A stretch of 5,298 bases of DNA, from the NCBI GenBank assembly GCA_003229995.1, contig QIGJ01000293.1, forward strand, positions 1 through 5,298, in the 5' to 3' direction. Numbering within the stretch: position 1 is the stretch's first letter; each line of letters opens with the position of its first letter. This stretch comes from Gammaproteobacteria bacterium (GTDB lineage: Bacteria > Pseudomonadota > Gammaproteobacteria > SZUA-152). A program made the position numbers and the translations under genes. Positions 1-5,298 of this stretch are shown here, in pieces. The notes under the pieces are model-generated. The model was not told the DNA's origin. It saw only the letters and a list, made by a program, of their open reading frames with translations, and did no database searches.

Positions 1-540
1 GGGAATTTGTGCCGGGTACTGGGGCTTGAGTGTAAGTGGCAGGCCAGCAGCGACGAAAGTGACTTGATCGCAAAGGGTGGCCAACTGCTGATGCAGGCGA
101 CCGGTTTCGTCCACGAAACGGCGTGAGATTTCTCCCAGCGGAGTGATACCCAGACCGACTTCGTTACTGACCATAATAAGATGTCCTGGCAGTTGAGGCA
201 GAGTCTGGAGCAGGGCGTCGCGCTGGCTGACGAATTGCTGATGGTCAGCGTCCTCGTTGCCCAGCAAATTGCTCAGCCACAGGGTGAGACAGTCCACCAA
301 TAGACAATGTTGTGGTGCGGCATGCGTCAAAAGTATATCCGCCAGCGCGACGGGTTCTTCCACCAGCGCCCAGTGCGGCGGACGCTCAGCGCGGTGCTGT
401 TCGATACGTGAGGCCATTTCTGTATCGCCCGCCCGGGCCGTCGCGATAAACGTTACTGCCTTGCCGCTTGCCTGGGCACGCTGCAAAGCCAGTGCGCTTT
501 TGCCTGAGCGTGCGCCACCGAGGATAAGTTCCGTGCTCAT
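1..540 (-). CDS. cobU: Adenosylcobinamide kinase / adenosylcobinamide-phosphate guanylyltransferase (CobU/CobP), C-terminal end cut by window edge
   Basis: This bifunctional cytosolic enzyme phosphorylates adenosylcobinamide and then transfers GMP to it. The product, AdoCbi-GDP, is the activated corrinoid that CobS joins to the lower ligand. The frame gives 180 codons with no stop before position 1. Visible motifs: P-loop GGARSGKS (residues 8-15); HRAERP (49-54), whose His49 fits the guanylylated histidine of Salmonella CobU; Walker-B-like LLVDCLTLW (80-88); SNEVGLGITPLGEISRRFVDE (from 125); and the C-terminal VAAGLPLTLK (163-172). Salmonella CobU is about 180 residues, so only a short tail should be missing. 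The ATG at 540 is chosen because the P-loop begins eight residues later and an in-frame TGA lies just upstream. There is no clear Shine-Dalgarno; two tiny ORFs overlap the start in ATGA fashion. A riboswitch-like leader and promoter lie upstream on the same strand. Family identification is firm. Confidence 0.94.
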   Translation of the reverse strand, partial: MSTELILGGARSGKSALALQRAQASGKAVTFIATARAGDTEMASRIEQHRAERPPHWALVEEPVALADILLTHAAPQHCLLVDCLTLWLSNLLGNEDADHQQFVSQRDALLQTLPQLPGHLIMVSNEVGLGITPLGEISRRFVDETGRLHQQLATLCDQVTFVAAGLPLTLKPQYPAQIP

Positions 541-616
541 CGCGTCATACTACCGGTTGTTTTTGCATGAGATTAAAGGAGTGTGTGTTTTGAATTATGG
601 TGATACAGAACATCCA

Positions 617-707
617 GGGGGCAGTGCCGGAATAACCTTCTGTCGATGGTTGGCAGAGGGCGTATCAACTTCTCGTTTCATCCCATAAACGAAATACGGG
701 ACACCTG
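617..707 (-). promoter_or_regulatory. Cobalamin-riboswitch-like element, apparently only the 5' half
   Basis: Read on the minus strand, this stretch carries the ordered landmarks of the 5' half of a B12 riboswitch. AGGTG (706-702) leads into a hairpin UCCCGUA / UAUGGGA (701-695 with 687-681), fully paired with one G·U; as + strand RNA the same stem has a mismatch. TGAAACGAGAA (680-670) follows immediately and is one base off the TGAAACGGGAA I remember from proteobacterial cobalamin riboswitches. An extended stem comes next (660-654 with 642-636, one mismatch), then ATTCCGGCACTGCCCCC (633-617), close to the conserved CCGGCGCTGCCCCCGCAAC block. Position and strand fit regulation of cobU. What should come next (GCAAC, GCCACTG, and the B12 box AGCC..GGAGACC.GCC) cannot be found before the cobU start. 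It may therefore be a degenerate remnant or a divergent variant. The consensus is from memory; the pairings are seen in the sequence. Confidence 0.48.
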
Positions 708-719
708 AAACAGGTATGT

Positions 720-748
720 ACTGTATGAGTTGAACCAGTGAGCGTCAA
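720..748 (-). promoter_or_regulatory. Sigma-70 type promoter for the cobU leader
   Basis: On the minus strand TTGACG (748-743) and TACAGT (725-720) are separated by exactly 17 bases. The first matches the -35 consensus TTGACA at five of six positions and the second matches TATAAT at four of six. Transcription would start near 712-715, just ahead of the riboswitch-like landmarks at 706, giving an untranslated leader of roughly 170 nt before cobU. The fit of promoter, leader and gene strengthens all three calls. The start site is inferred. Confidence 0.55.
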
Positions 749-830
749 GCCGCTTCTCTGACCGGTTTTGGCTGTGTGTAGTGAGAGAGTGCTCTTAGGT
801 TCTGGGCGCAAATGGCCGTAGAATGAGGAT

Positions 831-1550
831 ATGCATCGTATTTTAATCCTCAATGCCAAGGGTGGCTGTGGCAAGACCACGTTGGCCATCAATTTGGCCA
901 GTTATTACGCGCAGCAGGGGCGGGTGACGGCACTGCTGGATTATGACCCGCAGGGTTCTAGCATGCGTTGGCTGAGTCTGCGTGATGCTGAACGTCCCGC
1001 GATTCATGGTATTGCGGCCTTTCAGCGCCGTCGTGATGTGACCCGGGCCTTTCAGATGCGTCTGCCTGTGGAGGCGGAGCGGGTGATTATGGATGTACCC
1101 GCCGGGGTGGCCGGGCTGGGGCTGGTGGAATACGTGCAGCGTGTGGATACCATTTTATTGCCGGTGCTGGCATCACCGATTGATATTCATGCTGCGGCTC
1201 ACTTTATTCAGGATTTGTTACTGGTGGGCAAAGTTCGTACGGCCGGTACCCGACTTGCCGTGGTGGCCAACCGGGTGCGGGAAAATACGCTGATTTTCAG
1301 GGATTTGGAGCGTTTTCTCTCCAGCTTGAAGTTACCGTTGGTGGCGACGTTGCGCGACAGCCAGAATTACATCCGCGCTGCGGAGCAAGGGTTGGGGATT
1401 CATGAGCTGGAAGGCAGTCGTACGGCCCCGGATCGGGAGCGCTGGGAGCCGTTGGTGGAATGGCTGGATAAGGTGGCCGATGCGTTGCCGGGTCGACAGT
1501 TCTCGAATCAGCTTGCCGGAATAGTGCCGATTGGTGGTGCGGCCCGGTAA
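831..1550 (+). CDS. Orphan ParA/MinD-family ATPase
   Basis: This 239-residue protein belongs to the ParA/MinD (CbiA-fold) P-loop ATPases, which switch between ATP dimer and ADP monomer to place DNA or protein cargo in the cell. It shows the deviant Walker A KGGCGKTT at 10-17 with signature lysine Lys10, Walker A' LLDYDPQGSS at 35-44, and Walker B VIMDVPAG at 85-92 with Asp88. NRVRENT (residues 147-153) and the RDSQNY block further on are typical of the family. It has no N-terminal DNA-binding extension and no membrane-targeting helix that I can see. No parB, parS or parC-like gene is adjacent; the neighbours are cobU (divergent) and a HAD gene (convergent), so the cargo is unknown. ATG 831 is taken because the Walker A follows at residue 10; GAGGA (825-829) sits only one base away, too close for an ideal Shine-Dalgarno. 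Automatic annotation often calls such proteins cobyrinate diamide synthases because of the shared fold, but 239 residues and a ParA core argue against that. Confidence 0.88.
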   Translation: MHRILILNAKGGCGKTTLAINLASYYAQQGRVTALLDYDPQGSSMRWLSLRDAERPAIHGIAAFQRRRDVTRAFQMRLPVEAERVIMDVPAGVAGLGLVEYVQRVDTILLPVLASPIDIHAAAHFIQDLLLVGKVRTAGTRLAVVANRVRENTLIFRDLERFLSSLKLPLVATLRDSQNYIRAAEQGLGIHELEGSRTAPDRERWEPLVEWLDKVADALPGRQFSNQLAGIVPIGGAAR

Positions 1551-1556
1551 TTTTTT
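1513..1556 (+). terminator. Possible intrinsic terminator overlapping the end of the ParA-like gene
   Basis: TTGCCGG (1513-1519) can pair with CCGGTAA (1544-1550) using one G·U. Inside it GCCG (1526-1529) pairs with CGGC (1540-1543), leaving a six-base bulge on the 5' side and a ten-base loop. Six Ts follow directly (1551-1556). The hairpin uses the last codons and the stop codon of the upstream gene, and the next gene is convergent, so a stop here makes sense. The bulge makes the call uncertain. Confidence 0.4.
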
Positions 1557-1604
1557 ATCTCGGCAACGCTCATTCGGGTAAAAACACCGGTTCATCTACA
1601 GCAC

Positions 1605-2285
1605 TCATGTTTTAATAGACGCAGGAATCTCGCCTCGTAAAGTGATCATCGGCCAGCCTTTGGCGGTGGCATGGTCTGCCAATGTTGCGTCCGGGTCCAC
1701 GGCGACAGGATAGGTGACCTGTTCCAGTAGCGGCAAATCATTGTGTGAATCACTGTAAAACCAGCTATTGGTCAGATTTTGCTGATTGTCGCGCAGCCAA
1801 GTTTTCAGCCGCTCCACCTTGCCTGCCTGAAAACAGGGCGTGCCGCTGACCTGTCCCGTGTAACGACCATCAATAATCTCCGGTTCCGTGGCGAGCAGGT
1901 TTTCTACCCCCAATGCAGTGGCAATGGGCTCGGTGATAAAACGGTTGGTGGCGGTGATAATCAGTAGAATATCACCCTGGGCACGGTGTTTTTCCAGCAA
2001 CAGACGGGCAGCAGGCAACATCACCGGGGCGATGATTTCCTGCATAAACTGTTGGTGCAGGGCATCGAGTTTTTCACGGGAATGCTCGCTGAGTGGTTTC
2101 AGACTGAAGGCTAGAAATTCGAGAATGTCAAGTCTGCCGGTTTGATAATCTTCATAAAAGCGCTGATTTTCACGAGTGTAAAATTCGCCGTCCACCAGTC
2201 TCTGTTGCACCAGAAACCGGCCCCACAGATAGTCGCTGTCATCCCCCAGCAGGGTGTTGTCCAGATCAAAAATGGCCAGATTCAT
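1605..2285 (-). CDS. HAD superfamily subfamily IB phosphatase (SerB-like; possible histidinol-phosphatase)
   Basis: The 226-residue product is a cytosolic aspartate-nucleophile phosphatase of the HAD-IB group. Motif I is AIFDLDNTLL with Asp7 as nucleophile and Asp9 as acid/base. Motif II lies in LLIITATNRF (108-116). The motif III lysine is probably Lys156 in QAGKVERL, and motif IV is YSDSHNDLPLL with Asp179 and Asp183 for Mg2+. A helical cap follows motif I (about 15-95), as in phosphoserine phosphatase. The frame runs upstream to 2351, but ATG 2285 is preferred: motif I then begins at residue 4, and AGGGGA sits eight bases upstream. The gene is divergent from rppH. A HAD-IB gene occupies the same place in Pseudomonas aeruginosa (PA0335), reported as a histidinol-phosphate phosphatase. 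That substrate is only a suggestion here; phosphoserine or another small phosphomonoester is possible. Confidence 0.9.
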   Translation of the reverse strand: MNLAIFDLDNTLLGDDSDYLWGRFLVQQRLVDGEFYTRENQRFYEDYQTGRLDILEFLAFSLKPLSEHSREKLDALHQQFMQEIIAPVMLPAARLLLEKHRAQGDILLIITATNRFITEPIATALGVENLLATEPEIIDGRYTGQVSGTPCFQAGKVERLKTWLRDNQQNLTNSWFYSDSHNDLPLLEQVTYPVAVDPDATLADHATAKGWPMITLRGEIPASIKT

Positions 2286-2330
2286 GGCGTAAATCCCCTG
2301 AATTGAGTGCGCACGTTGTAACGGGACACC

Positions 2331-2359
2331 ATAATAACGAATGAATGTCACAGCGGGAA
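2331..2359 (-). promoter_or_regulatory. Candidate promoter for the HAD phosphatase gene
   Basis: On the minus strand TATTAT (2336-2331) matches five of six bases of a -10 box. TTCCCG (2359-2354), 17 bases upstream, is a poor -35. Transcription would begin near 2325 and give a leader of about 40 nt with the AGGGGA ribosome-binding site. It is weak but is the best candidate on this strand in the 150-bp divergent gap. Confidence 0.28.
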
Positions 2360-2370
2360 ACTCACGCCGC

Positions 2371-2400
2371 TTGCGCGGTCAGTAGAGGATGTGGAACAAT
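2371..2400 (+). promoter_or_regulatory. Weak candidate promoter for rppH
   Basis: On the plus strand TTGCGC (2371-2376) and AACAAT (2395-2400) are 18 bases apart, a modest fit to sigma-70. Transcription would begin near 2407, about 30 nt before the rppH ATG. I see no operator-like repeat in this gap beyond a short CCGC/GCGG inverted pair around 2367-2378. Confidence 0.22.
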
Positions 2401-2435
2401 CTAGTCCGTTTTGAACTTAAGTTATTGATTGACTG

Positions 2436-2966
2436 ATGATTGATTCTGAAGGATATCGGGCAAATGTAGGCATTATCCTGTGCAATGAGCAGGGTCGTTT
2501 GCTGTGGGCGCGTCGTATTGGGCAGGACGCTTGGCAGTTTCCGCAGGGGGGAATCAAAGTCAACGAAACGCGCAAAGAGGCATTGTTCCGCGAATTGCAC
2601 GAAGAGGTAGGCTTGTCACCCAATCATGTCGAGCTGATAGGGTCAACCCGAAATTGGTTGCGATACGATTTGCCCAAACGATTTTTACGTCGTGGCAGTA
2701 AGCCACTGTGCATTGGTCAAAAACAAATATGGTATCTGTTGCGATTCATCGGCAAGGATGATGATGTGCGGCTGGATGTCAGTGCCGAGCCAGAGTTTGA
2801 TGGCTGGCGTTGGGTGGATTATTGGTTTCCACTGGAAGAGGTGGTGCCATTTAAACGGGATGTTTATCGTAGGGCATTGAAAGAGCTTGAGCCTTTTCTG
2901 TTGTCTTTAAAACAAAATACAGCACAACAAACATTAAAAAAAATACCCGGGGCGATGGAGTATTAA
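2436..2966 (+). CDS. rppH: RNA pyrophosphohydrolase RppH (Nudix)
   Basis: RppH removes pyrophosphate from the 5' triphosphate of mRNAs in the cytoplasm, leaving a monophosphate that stimulates RNase E decay. The complete Nudix box G-x5-E-x7-REUxEExGU is present: Gly38, Glu44, then RELHEEVGL at 52-60, with metal-binding Glu53, Glu56 and Glu57. Family-specific blocks are WQFPQGGI (33-40), [13 protein letters not shown] (70-82), CIGQKQ (92-97), PEFDGWRWV (119-127) and [12 protein letters not shown] (139-150). Length is 176 aa, equal to E. coli RppH, and the [12 protein letters not shown] start resembles E. coli MIDDDGYRPNVG, which fixes the start at 2436. No clear Shine-Dalgarno precedes it, which suggests modest translation. 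The tail after residue 158 is poorly conserved and contains an A8 tract (2936-2943). ptsP follows 95 bp downstream on the same strand, an arrangement also known from Pseudomonas. Confidence 0.97.
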   Translation: MIDSEGYRANVGIILCNEQGRLLWARRIGQDAWQFPQGGIKVNETRKEALFRELHEEVGLSPNHVELIGSTRNWLRYDLPKRFLRRGSKPLCIGQKQIWYLLRFIGKDDDVRLDVSAEPEFDGWRWVDYWFPLEEVVPFKRDVYRRALKELEPFLLSLKQNTAQQTLKKIPGAMEY

Positions 2967-2986
2967 CACACCTGTGGAAGATTTCT

Positions 2987-3015
2987 ACCGGTATCGCACC
3001 TCTGTGCAAGCCGGT
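2987..3015 (+). other. Hairpin in the rppH-ptsP gap (weak terminator or processing site)
   Basis: ACCGG (2987-2991) pairs with CCGGT (3011-3015). After an internal loop (4 and 3 bases), GCAC (2996-2999) pairs with GTGC (3004-3007) around a CTCT loop. The sequence after it is T-rich but broken (TTAATTCATTTTGTTT), so full termination is doubtful; partial termination or RNA processing between the two genes is more likely. TTTAAT (3028-3033), 18 bases after GTGCAA, is a weak possible -10 for separate ptsP transcription. Confidence 0.35.
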
Positions 3016-3050
3016 TAATTCATTTTGTTTAATCTGAAGTAGCGCCCCTC

Positions 3051-3055
3051 AGGAG
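3051..3055 (+). promoter_or_regulatory. Shine-Dalgarno that decides the ptsP start
   Basis: AGGAG stands two bases before ATG 3058 and six bases before ATG 3062. The spacing selects 3062, whose frame encodes PtsP; the frame of 3058 closes within about 60 codons. Confidence 0.75.
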
Positions 3056-3061
3056 CCATGC

Positions 3062-5298
3062 ATGCTGAATACGTTACGGCGTATTATCCAGGAAGTTACC
3101 ACTGCCAGGGATCTGAATCAGGCATTGGAAGTGATTGTGTTGCGCGTCAAAAAAGCCATGGCTGTCGATGTGTGTTCAGTGTACATGACAGACAAAGTAC
3201 AGAACGAAAATGTCTTGATGGCCAGTGATGGTTTGAATGATAAAGCAGTGGGTATGGTGCGCCTGAAAAGAAATCAGGGACTCATTGGACTGGTGGGTGA
3301 ACGGGAAGAACTGGTGAATCTTGACGATGCTCCCATGCACCCACGTTATCAATATTTTCCCGAATCCGGTGAAGAACGTTATCACGCTTTTTTAGGTGTG
3401 CCGATTATTCATCATCGTGAGTTGCAGGGTGTGCTCGTGGTACAACGCCATAGCAAAAAATATTTCAGTGAAGACGAAGTGACTTTTCTGGTGACTATTG
3501 CCGCACAATTGGCTGGAGCTATTGCTCACGCTGAAGCCAGTGGTGGCATTGATGGTTTGCGCTCCAGTTCGCAAGAAGCTGTTCCTCTGCAAGGGCAACC
3601 GGGGGCACCCGGTGTTGCTATTGGCACGGCCGTCGTCAATTTTACAGCAACGAACCTGGAGGTCATCCCCGACCGTGTTGCCGATGATGTGAAAGCCGAA
3701 GTCAGTCTGTTTAAAAAAGCGGTCAAAGACGTGCGCAATGACATCCAGTCCATGTTAAAACGCATGACCGAAGTATTGCCTGTTGAAGAGCGTGCATTGT
3801 TTGATGCTTATTTACTGATGCTGGAAGGCCCCGGTATTTCTGATGAAGTGATCCAGCGTATTAAACAGGGTAACTGGGCTGCCGGTGCCTTGCGTGAAAC
3901 CATCGCTGAGCATATGCGTGCCTTTGATACCATGGAAGATGATTATCTGCGCGAACGTGCAGAAGATGTGCGCGACCTGGGTCGTCGTATTCTTGAAAAG
4001 CTACGCTCCCAGGAACCGCCAAAACCGAAAAAGTTTCCGATTCGTACTGTATTGGTGGGGAATGAAATTACCGCATCCATGCTGGCCGAAGTGCCGGTTA
4101 AACGTTTGGCGGGTGTGGTATCCCGGCGTGGCTCGCAAACTTCACATGTCGCCATACTGGCGCGTGCCATGGGTGTATCAGCCGTCATGGGTGTGGATGA
4201 ATTGCCGGTGAGTCATATCGATGGCCGCAGCATTATTGTCGATGGTTATACTGGGCGCATTTTTATCAATCCGTCGCGTACGGTGCGGGGTGAATTCAAA
4301 CACCTGTTGCGCGAAGAAGCAGAACTTTCAAAAGAGCTGCACGAATTGCGTGAAAAGCCTGCGATCACTCCTGACAATGTGGGCATTCCGCTGTACATCA
4401 ACAGTGGCCTGTTGGCAGATGTGAAGCCTTCATTAAAAAGCGGTGCGGAAGGTATAGGGCTGTATCGTACTGAATTTCCTTTTATGGTGCGCGACCGTTT
4501 TCCCGGTGAAGATGAACAGTGCAAAATTTATCGGCAGGTGTTGAAAGCCTTTTCACCCGCGCCAGTGACACTGCGTACCCTGGATATTGGCGGCGATAAA
4601 ATGCTGCCCTATTTTCCTATCGAAGAAGACAATCCGTTTCTGGGCTGGCGTGGTATCCGCCCGGAAATTTTTCTGGTGCAATTACGCGCCATGCTGCGTG
4701 CCAGTGTCGGCCTAAGCAATATGAATGTGTTACTGCCAATGATCAACAGTGTTGCGGAAGTGGATGATGCCTTGCGTCTGTTGCATCGTGCTTATCAAGA
4801 GTTGATTGATGTGGGGGTCAGTATCAAGATGCCTCATGTTGGTGTAATGATTGAAGTGCCATCGGCAGTGTATCAAGTGCGTGAACTGGCACGTCGGGTT
4901 AACTTTATTTCTGTAGGTACGAATGACCTCACACAATACCTGTTGGCAGTGGATCGTAATAATGCCCGTGTCGCTAATTTATATGATTCACTGCATCCTG
5001 CTGTATTGCGTGCCTTGCAGCAAATTGTGGACGGCGCAAAAGATGAAAAAACCCCGGTGAGTGTTTGTGGTGAAATGGCCGGTGACCCGGCAGCCGCTAT
5101 TTTGTTGTTAGGTATGGGCATCGATAACCTCAGTATGAGTGCTGCCAATTTGCCACGGGTTAAATGGGTGATTCGTACTTTTACCCGGCGTAAAGCACGC
5201 ATGTTGTTGAAAGAAGCACTGACTTTTGAGCATGCGCACCTGGTGCGTCATTTTCTGAATTCTGCATTGGAAAACGAAGGGCTGGGTGGGCTGGTGAG
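3062..5298 (+). CDS. ptsP: Phosphoenolpyruvate-protein phosphotransferase PtsP (Enzyme I-Ntr), last few codons beyond window edge
   Basis: PtsP takes phosphate from phosphoenolpyruvate and passes it to NPr (PtsO) and then EIIA-Ntr (PtsN), a regulatory chain tied to nitrogen and potassium status. The window holds 745 codons without a stop; E. coli PtsP is 748. Domains: N-terminal GAF (about 17-160, with MASDGL, NLDDAP and FLGVPII blocks); PEP-utiliser N-terminal/HPr-binding region (about 180-310, starting PGAPGVAIG); swivelling phosphohistidine domain (about 325-410) with GSQTSHVAILAR and phospho-acceptor His362; PEP-binding barrel (about 440 to the end). Equivalents of E. coli EI active-site residues are all present: Arg469 (R296), Arg505 (R332), Arg530 (R358), Glu598 (E431), Asn621-Asp622 (N454-D455), Arg632 (R465), Cys669 (C502). 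The odd point is a gap of about five residues after GWRGIR (530-533), where relatives carry a segment such as ITLDQ before PEIF. The GAF domain binds glutamine or 2-oxoglutarate in studied homologues. It is probably co-transcribed with rppH. Confidence 0.96.
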   Translation, partial: MLNTLRRIIQEVTTARDLNQALEVIVLRVKKAMAVDVCSVYMTDKVQNENVLMASDGLNDKAVGMVRLKRNQGLIGLVGEREELVNLDDAPMHPRYQYFPESGEERYHAFLGVPIIHHRELQGVLVVQRHSKKYFSEDEVTFLVTIAAQLAGAIAHAEASGGIDGLRSSSQEAVPLQGQPGAPGVAIGTAVVNFTATNLEVIPDRVADDVKAEVSLFKKAVKDVRNDIQSMLKRMTEVLPVEERALFDAYLLMLEGPGISDEVIQRIKQGNWAAGALRETIAEHMRAFDTMEDDYLRERAEDVRDLGRRILEKLRSQEPPKPKKFPIRTVLVGNEITASMLAEVPVKRLAGVVSRRGSQTSHVAILARAMGVSAVMGVDELPVSHIDGRSIIVDGYTGRIFINPSRTVRGEFKHLLREEAELSKELHELREKPAITPDNVGIPLYINSGLLADVKPSLKSGAEGIGLYRTEFPFMVRDRFPGEDEQCKIYRQVLKAFSPAPVTLRTLDIGGDKMLPYFPIEEDNPFLGWRGIRPEIFLVQLRAMLRASVGLSNMNVLLPMINSVAEVDDALRLLHRAYQELIDVGVSIKMPHVGVMIEVPSAVYQVRELARRVNFISVGTNDLTQYLLAVDRNNARVANLYDSLHPAVLRALQQIVDGAKDEKTPVSVCGEMAGDPAAAILLLGMGIDNLSMSAANLPRVKWVIRTFTRRKARMLLKEALTFEHAHLVRHFLNSALENEGLGGLV

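Noticed and set aside
590..688. A 32-codon frame starting at TTG 590 with a well-spaced AAAGGAG (575-581) upstream, and the longer frame 257-688 containing it.
   Set aside because: The long frame is antisense to cobU. The short one is antisense to the riboswitch-like element, resembles no family I know and has a rare start codon. RNA structure on the other strand explains this stretch better.
703..715. Perfect inverted repeat ACCTG-AAA-CAGGT as an operator.
   Set aside because: Short (5-bp arms) and placed exactly at the predicted start of the cobU leader, where a transcript 5' hairpin or part of the riboswitch basal stem explains it as well. No known repressor site was recognised.
831..1550. 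Calling the ParA-like protein a cobyrinic acid a,c-diamide synthase because it neighbours cobU.
   Set aside because: CobB/CbiA enzymes are about 450 residues with a glutamine amidotransferase domain. This protein is 239 residues and shows a ParA-type deviant Walker A with Lys10 and a DPQGSS block.
1605..2351. Using the farthest upstream start of the HAD gene (ATG 2351), giving 248 residues.
   Set aside because: The extra 22 residues precede motif I without family resemblance, whereas ATG 2285 has AGGGGA at eight bases and places motif I at residue 4.
3058..3060. ATG 3058 as the ptsP start.
   Set aside because: It is out of the PtsP frame, only two bases from the Shine-Dalgarno, and its frame closes early.
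3885..4211. Open frames on either strand inside ptsP, such as 3885-4211 (+), 3943-4188 (-) and 4873-5202 (-).
   Set aside because: They lie wholly inside a conserved PtsP coding sequence, in other frames, and show no recognisable domains.

Overview
The window looks like a chromosomal segment of a gammaproteobacterium. The main reason is the pair rppH then ptsP on the + strand. RppH has the enterobacterial length (176 aa) and closely matches what I remember of E. coli RppH, and PtsP aligns almost end to end with EI-Ntr. A phosphoserine-phosphatase-like HAD-IB gene lies divergently beside rppH. From memory the same three families are neighbours in Pseudomonas (PA0335-PA0336-PA0337). No mobile element, CRISPR array, tRNA or rRNA is visible.

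Layout. (1) 1-540, minus: cobU/cobP, the nucleotide-loop enzyme of cobalamin assembly; its C-terminal end runs off the left edge. (2) 541-830: divergent intergenic region. On the minus strand it holds a good sigma-70 promoter (720-748), followed at once by what reads as the 5' half of a cobalamin riboswitch (about 617-707). The 3' half (B12 box and pseudoknot partner) is not recognisable before cobU. (3) 831-1550, plus: an orphan ParA/MinD-type ATPase with no ParB. A possible terminator overlaps its end. (4) 1605-2285, minus: HAD-IB phosphatase, convergent with the ParA gene. (5) 2286-2435: 150-bp divergent promoter region. (6) 2436-2966, plus: rppH, RNA pyrophosphohydrolase. (7) 2967-3061: 95-bp gap with a hairpin. 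(8) 3062-5298, plus: ptsP (EI-Ntr), complete apart from a few C-terminal codons that lie beyond the right edge.

How the genes relate. rppH (5'-end-dependent mRNA decay) and ptsP (first enzyme of the nitrogen-related phosphotransferase cascade) probably form one transcription unit or a read-through pair. cobU is a metabolic gene transcribed away from the rest, apparently under a leader of B12-riboswitch ancestry. The ParA-like gene has no visible partner. Sample lines from the ParA gene (about 39-40 G+C per 60 bases) are richer than sample lines from ptsP (about 28-29 per 60), so the left part may have a different history or codon bias.

Most interesting points: the apparently truncated cobalamin riboswitch in front of cobU; a chain of two mini-ORFs joined by ATGA overlaps leading into the cobU start; and an in-frame gap of about five residues in the otherwise well-conserved PEP-binding barrel of PtsP, three residues after an active-site arginine.
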